NCBI GenBank assembly: GCA_031280705.1
Contig: JAITGJ010000059.1
Location: 1-8,257, forward strand
Direction of reading: 5' to 3'
Source of the DNA: Spirochaetaceae bacterium
GTDB taxonomy: Bacteria; Spirochaetota; Spirochaetia; Treponematales; Breznakiellaceae
DNA length: 8,257 nucleotides
Every line of letters starts with the position of its first letter. Within the stretch, counting starts at the first letter, position 1. Below the pieces are notes generated by a model. That model was not told the origin of the DNA. It ran no database searches and saw nothing but the letters and a program-made list of their open reading frames with translations. Below are positions 6,597-8,257 of this stretch, piece after piece. Made by a program: the position numbers and the translations under genes.

Positions 6597-7625
6597 CTAA
6601 TCCGTCCACCGCACCCGTATTGAACCCGAAGTTGTTTTTATGGCGATATTTTTTACGGGATTATTCCCGCCGGTAATGCCCCGGACGGTCTTCGGGGCGG
6701 AAACCTGGCTAAACAGCGTTTCTGAAAACGGCGCCGATAATACGCCGCTTGATGTCCTTGACGAAAAATTGGCGCTGAAATTGCGTGGTAGTTCAAGGGT
6801 TACACCGCCGCTCGATGACTCAAGAGATATTTCTTCCGCATTGTCCCCGGCCCTGCATCGAATGCTTCCGCTCGTTGTTTTTGCCGTTATATTTCCGCTT
6901 ACCGTATCCAAATCAATGCTTCCGCTTGCCGCTTCCGCGAAAGCGTTCCCGCCGGCCGGCCCGCTCCTGATGCCGCCGCTTGCCGTCTTTGCCCGCAATG
7001 AACCCGTTATCTGCTCAAGCCTGATGTCCCCGCTCGACGATTCGGCTGCGGCATCGCCTTCCACGCTGCCAACCGTGATGCTCCCGTTTGTTGTTTTGAC
7101 GGTAAGGTTCCCTTCTACACGTTCAGCGCGGATACCGCCGCTTGACGCCTGTAAATGTACCGCCCCGGCGGCAATACGATTAATGCGTATATGTCCGCTT
7201 GCCGTCTCGATATTTATTTTTTGACAGATAAATGCGCCCGGCGCCTCAATGCCGCCGCTTGCCGTTTTTATGGTTATGGCGCCGGAATAGGACTGTGGCA
7301 CAAAAACCTCCGCGCGAACATCAAATGTATTGATGAAGAACCCGAAAGGCCGGCGGCCCCGTTCAACCATAACGGTATTTCCCGCGTTTGAGAGCCGGGC
7401 ATAATAACGGGGATCATTTTTGTTCATATATTCTTTTATCACAAAAGTATCCGCGTCATTTTGCCGTATGACGATTTTCTCCCACCGATACGCAACTTCT
7501 ATGCCCGTAACGCGTTCCAGACTAATTTCCTGTACATTGACCAAATCCTCTTCCGAGAGGCCGCCGCCGTATGCCGTGCCCGCATACAGGGCCATAAAGG
7601 CCAGGACAAACAATGAGGTTTTCAC
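6597..7625 (-). CDS. Exported DUF4097-family beta-solenoid protein
   Basis: A 342-residue protein starting at GTG (7625-7623) with AAAGGAG five bases upstream and ending in TAG. A longer version starting 21 codons upstream lacks a ribosome site and would bury the signal peptide. Residues 1-20 form a Sec signal peptide (VKTSLFVLAFMALYAGTAYG), with likely cleavage after Ala18-Tyr19-Gly20. No lipobox Cys is present, so the product should be periplasmic or surface-exposed. Residues 30-110 form a beta-rich N-terminal part. From about 120 onward the motif (Thr/Ser)-x-(Ser/Asn)-Gly-x-Ile recurs 11 times; the Gly positions are 124, 144, 163, 181, 199, 217, 235, 253, 273, 294 and 334, with exact 18-residue spacing from 163 to 253. 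This is the pattern of DUF4097 putative adhesin proteins, which fold as a right-handed beta-solenoid. Family members often sit beside DUF1700 or PadR-type regulator genes; none is seen here. Function is unknown; binding or cell-envelope stress roles are only suggested for relatives. The gene converges on secA and appears to be transcribed alone. Confidence 0.88.
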   Translation of the reverse strand: MKTSLFVLAFMALYAGTAYGGGLSEEDLVNVQEISLERVTGIEVAYRWEKIVIRQNDADTFVIKEYMNKNDPRYYARLSNAGNTVMVERGRRPFGFFINTFDVRAEVFVPQSYSGAITIKTASGGIEAPGAFICQKINIETASGHIRINRIAAGAVHLQASSGGIRAERVEGNLTVKTTNGSITVGSVEGDAAAESSSGDIRLEQITGSLRAKTASGGIRSGPAGGNAFAEAASGSIDLDTVSGNITAKTTSGSIRCRAGDNAEEISLESSSGGVTLELPRNFSANFSSRTSSGVLSAPFSETLFSQVSAPKTVRGITGGNNPVKNIAIKTTSGSIRVRWTD

Positions 7626-7630
7626 AAAAA

Positions 7631-7637
7631 CTCCTTT
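7631..7637 (-). promoter_or_regulatory. Shine-Dalgarno site deciding the GTG start
   Basis: AAAGGAG on the minus strand lies five bases before the GTG at 7625. A small stem, GCGG and CCGC with loop GAAAA (7638-7650), lies immediately upstream and touches the site; it may be incidental. Confidence 0.8.
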
Positions 7638-7745
7638 GCGGTTTTCCCGCCGTTCAAATAAATCATGACGCGTTTCTGCCGTTATCATCCAGGGGCATGT
7701 GCCATTTTCCTGTTTTCAAACGGAAGCGGTTTACTTCGGGAAGGC

Positions 7746-7774
7746 AGTATAATACATCCCCATTCAAGCGGCAA
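7746..7774 (-). promoter_or_regulatory. Sigma-70-type promoter of the solenoid gene
   Basis: On the minus strand TTGCCG (7774-7769) and TATACT (7751-7746) are separated by exactly 17 bases; the -10 box matches at five of six positions and the -35 box at four. A start near 7739 gives a leader of about 114 bases. This is the best promoter in the window and supports independent transcription of the leftward gene. Confidence 0.55.
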
Positions 7775-7968
7775 GACGATATGGCGTGTACATTACGGTT
7801 CCCGCATTCCCCGGTTTTGACTGCAAGGCTGATCCGCGCGTCTATTGGGCAGCCAATGCCTGTATACCGTACCGTTTTCCTTTCACGCGATCCGCGCCGC
7901 GCGCTGTTTTATGCCATTCCTCACCGGAAACGCCCTGTTGATGACAGAAATCAGTTTTTTAGCGAATC
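7775..7968. other. Non-coding spacer without recognisable signals
   Basis: Neither strand shows a protein-like frame with a ribosome site. A rightward open frame runs across the area but also antisense through the solenoid gene start and over the tandem repeats; its product is not protein-like. A GC-rich patch at about 7888-7908 (CGCGATCCGCGCCGCGCGC) can form local stems. Confidence 0.4.
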
Positions 7969-8052
7969 ATTCTTGATCACCAATGGAGTATTTCTGATGA
8001 TAAACAAGGCATTTGGTATCAGAAATGGGATGTGTTTTATCAGAACCGGTCT
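7969..8052. repeat. Degenerate 21-base tandem repeat, four units
   Basis: Units at 7969-7989, 7990-8010, 8011-8031 and 8032-8052 follow one another without gaps. Shared elements are ATTT or ATTC at the start, TGATCA/TGATGA/TATCAG in the middle and AAATGG-like bases near the end. Because 21 is a multiple of three, the minus strand translates as degenerate heptads (PVLIKHI, PFLIPNA, LFIIRNT, PLVIKND). No start codon with a ribosome site makes this a gene. Partial further copies may lie just outside (near 7938-7955). The repeat begins 20 bases after the TAA that closes the right-edge frame. Confidence 0.55.
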
Positions 8053-8072
8053 GTTTTGGGCAGATCTATCCC

Positions 8073-8195
8073 TTAAAAATAGATGGCGGTGAGTTGTTGA
8101 CCGCCAGAGGCAATCAGCGTGGAGTTTTGCGGTGCGACACTCCACGCCGTCCAGCGTTTTATTTGCCGCAGGGTTTGATACCCCCCGGCCCCGCG
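8073..8195 (-). pseudogene. Coding-like 3' extension beyond an in-frame TAG
   Basis: The same frame as the right-edge gene continues for 40 codons after its TAG and ends in TAA (8075-8073). The peptide looks like a real protein end: it includes YQTLRQIKRWTAWSVAPQ and then NSTLIASGGQQLTAIYF. Codon choice resembles the genes in this window, with mostly G or C in third position. The VAPQNSTLIASGG stretch faintly resembles a beta-propeller blade, but that is not a family call. The simplest reading is a nonsense change (for example CAG to TAG) that shortens the protein by 41 residues. A sequencing error or a read-through stop are the alternatives. Confidence 0.45.
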
Positions 8196-8257
8196 CTAGG
8201 CGCCCGATGCTCCCCAGCCAAACAGGGCAAGGTCGTAGCGCGCCGGATCTTCCGGAG
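8196..8257 (-). CDS. C-terminal fragment of a leftward gene cut by the right edge
   Basis: The minus strand is open from the window edge to TAG at 8198-8196 and gives PEDPARYDLALFGWGASGA. The peptide is well balanced and uses codons like its neighbours, so I think this is real coding sequence. The start lies outside the window and the family is not recognisable. The frame goes on after the TAG for another 40 coding-like codons (8073-8195), so the gene may be a truncated allele. TAG also ends secA and the solenoid gene here, so it is an ordinary stop in this genome. Confidence 0.5.
   Translation of the reverse strand, partial: PEDPARYDLALFGWGASGA

Noticed and set aside
7969..8052. CRISPR array
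   Set aside because: Units of 21 bases are contiguous and degenerate, with no conserved repeat alternating with unique spacers and no cas genes nearby.
7613..8092. Rightward 159-residue open frame
   Set aside because: It begins antisense to the solenoid gene start, covers that gene's promoter and the 21-base repeats, and looks like chance translation. The opposite strand at 8073-8257 is more coding-like.
8196..8198. Pyrrolysine or reassigned TAG codon
   Set aside because: TAG is used as the natural stop of two confident genes in the same window and no pyrrolysine gene is present. Nonsense mutation is simpler.
1..8257. tRNA, rRNA or known riboswitch
   Set aside because: No cloverleaf with a TTCGA-type T loop, no rRNA-like conserved blocks and no familiar riboswitch core were seen in the spacers by eye. 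A covariance-model scan would be needed to exclude them fully.

Overview
The window looks like chromosomal DNA from a GC-rich spirochaete, most likely a treponeme-type lineage. The reasons are a full-length SecA of treponemal style, a large lipoprotein whose signal peptide ends in a Leu-Val-Ser-Cys lipobox, and purine-rich Shine-Dalgarno sites. The assignment is inferred from protein style, not from a marker RNA. No rRNA, tRNA, CRISPR array, transposase or phage gene is visible.

Layout, left to right. Bases 1-75 may be the tail of a rightward gene cut by the window edge. Bases 76-582 are non-coding; they hold an AT-rich imperfect inverted repeat (115-210) and a run of 13 C (346-358). A rightward gene at 583-3276 encodes an 897-residue lipoprotein with five copies of a beta-rich module and a distinct Trp/Tyr-rich C-terminal region. 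The 200-base gap to the next gene carries three hairpins packed end to end (3346-3437). secA follows at 3477-6239 and is complete, including its C-terminal zinc-binding motif. A convergent gap (6240-6596) holds a GC-rich hairpin and a six-codon reading frame with a very good ribosome site. A leftward gene at 6597-7625 encodes an exported DUF4097-type beta-solenoid protein with its own recognisable promoter. The right end (7626-8257) holds a degenerate 21-base tandem repeat (7969-8052) and the 3' end of a leftward gene whose coding-like frame is interrupted by an in-frame TAG (8196-8198).

How the genes relate. There is no obvious operon. SecA is the housekeeping motor of protein export, and both other complete genes encode proteins that need Sec export: one goes to a lipid anchor, the other to the periplasm or cell surface. 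This is a theme and not evidence of joint function. The most unusual content lies in the spacers: the poly-C tract upstream of a surface-type lipoprotein gene, the hairpin cluster before secA, the 21-base repeats, and the stop-interrupted gene end at the right edge.
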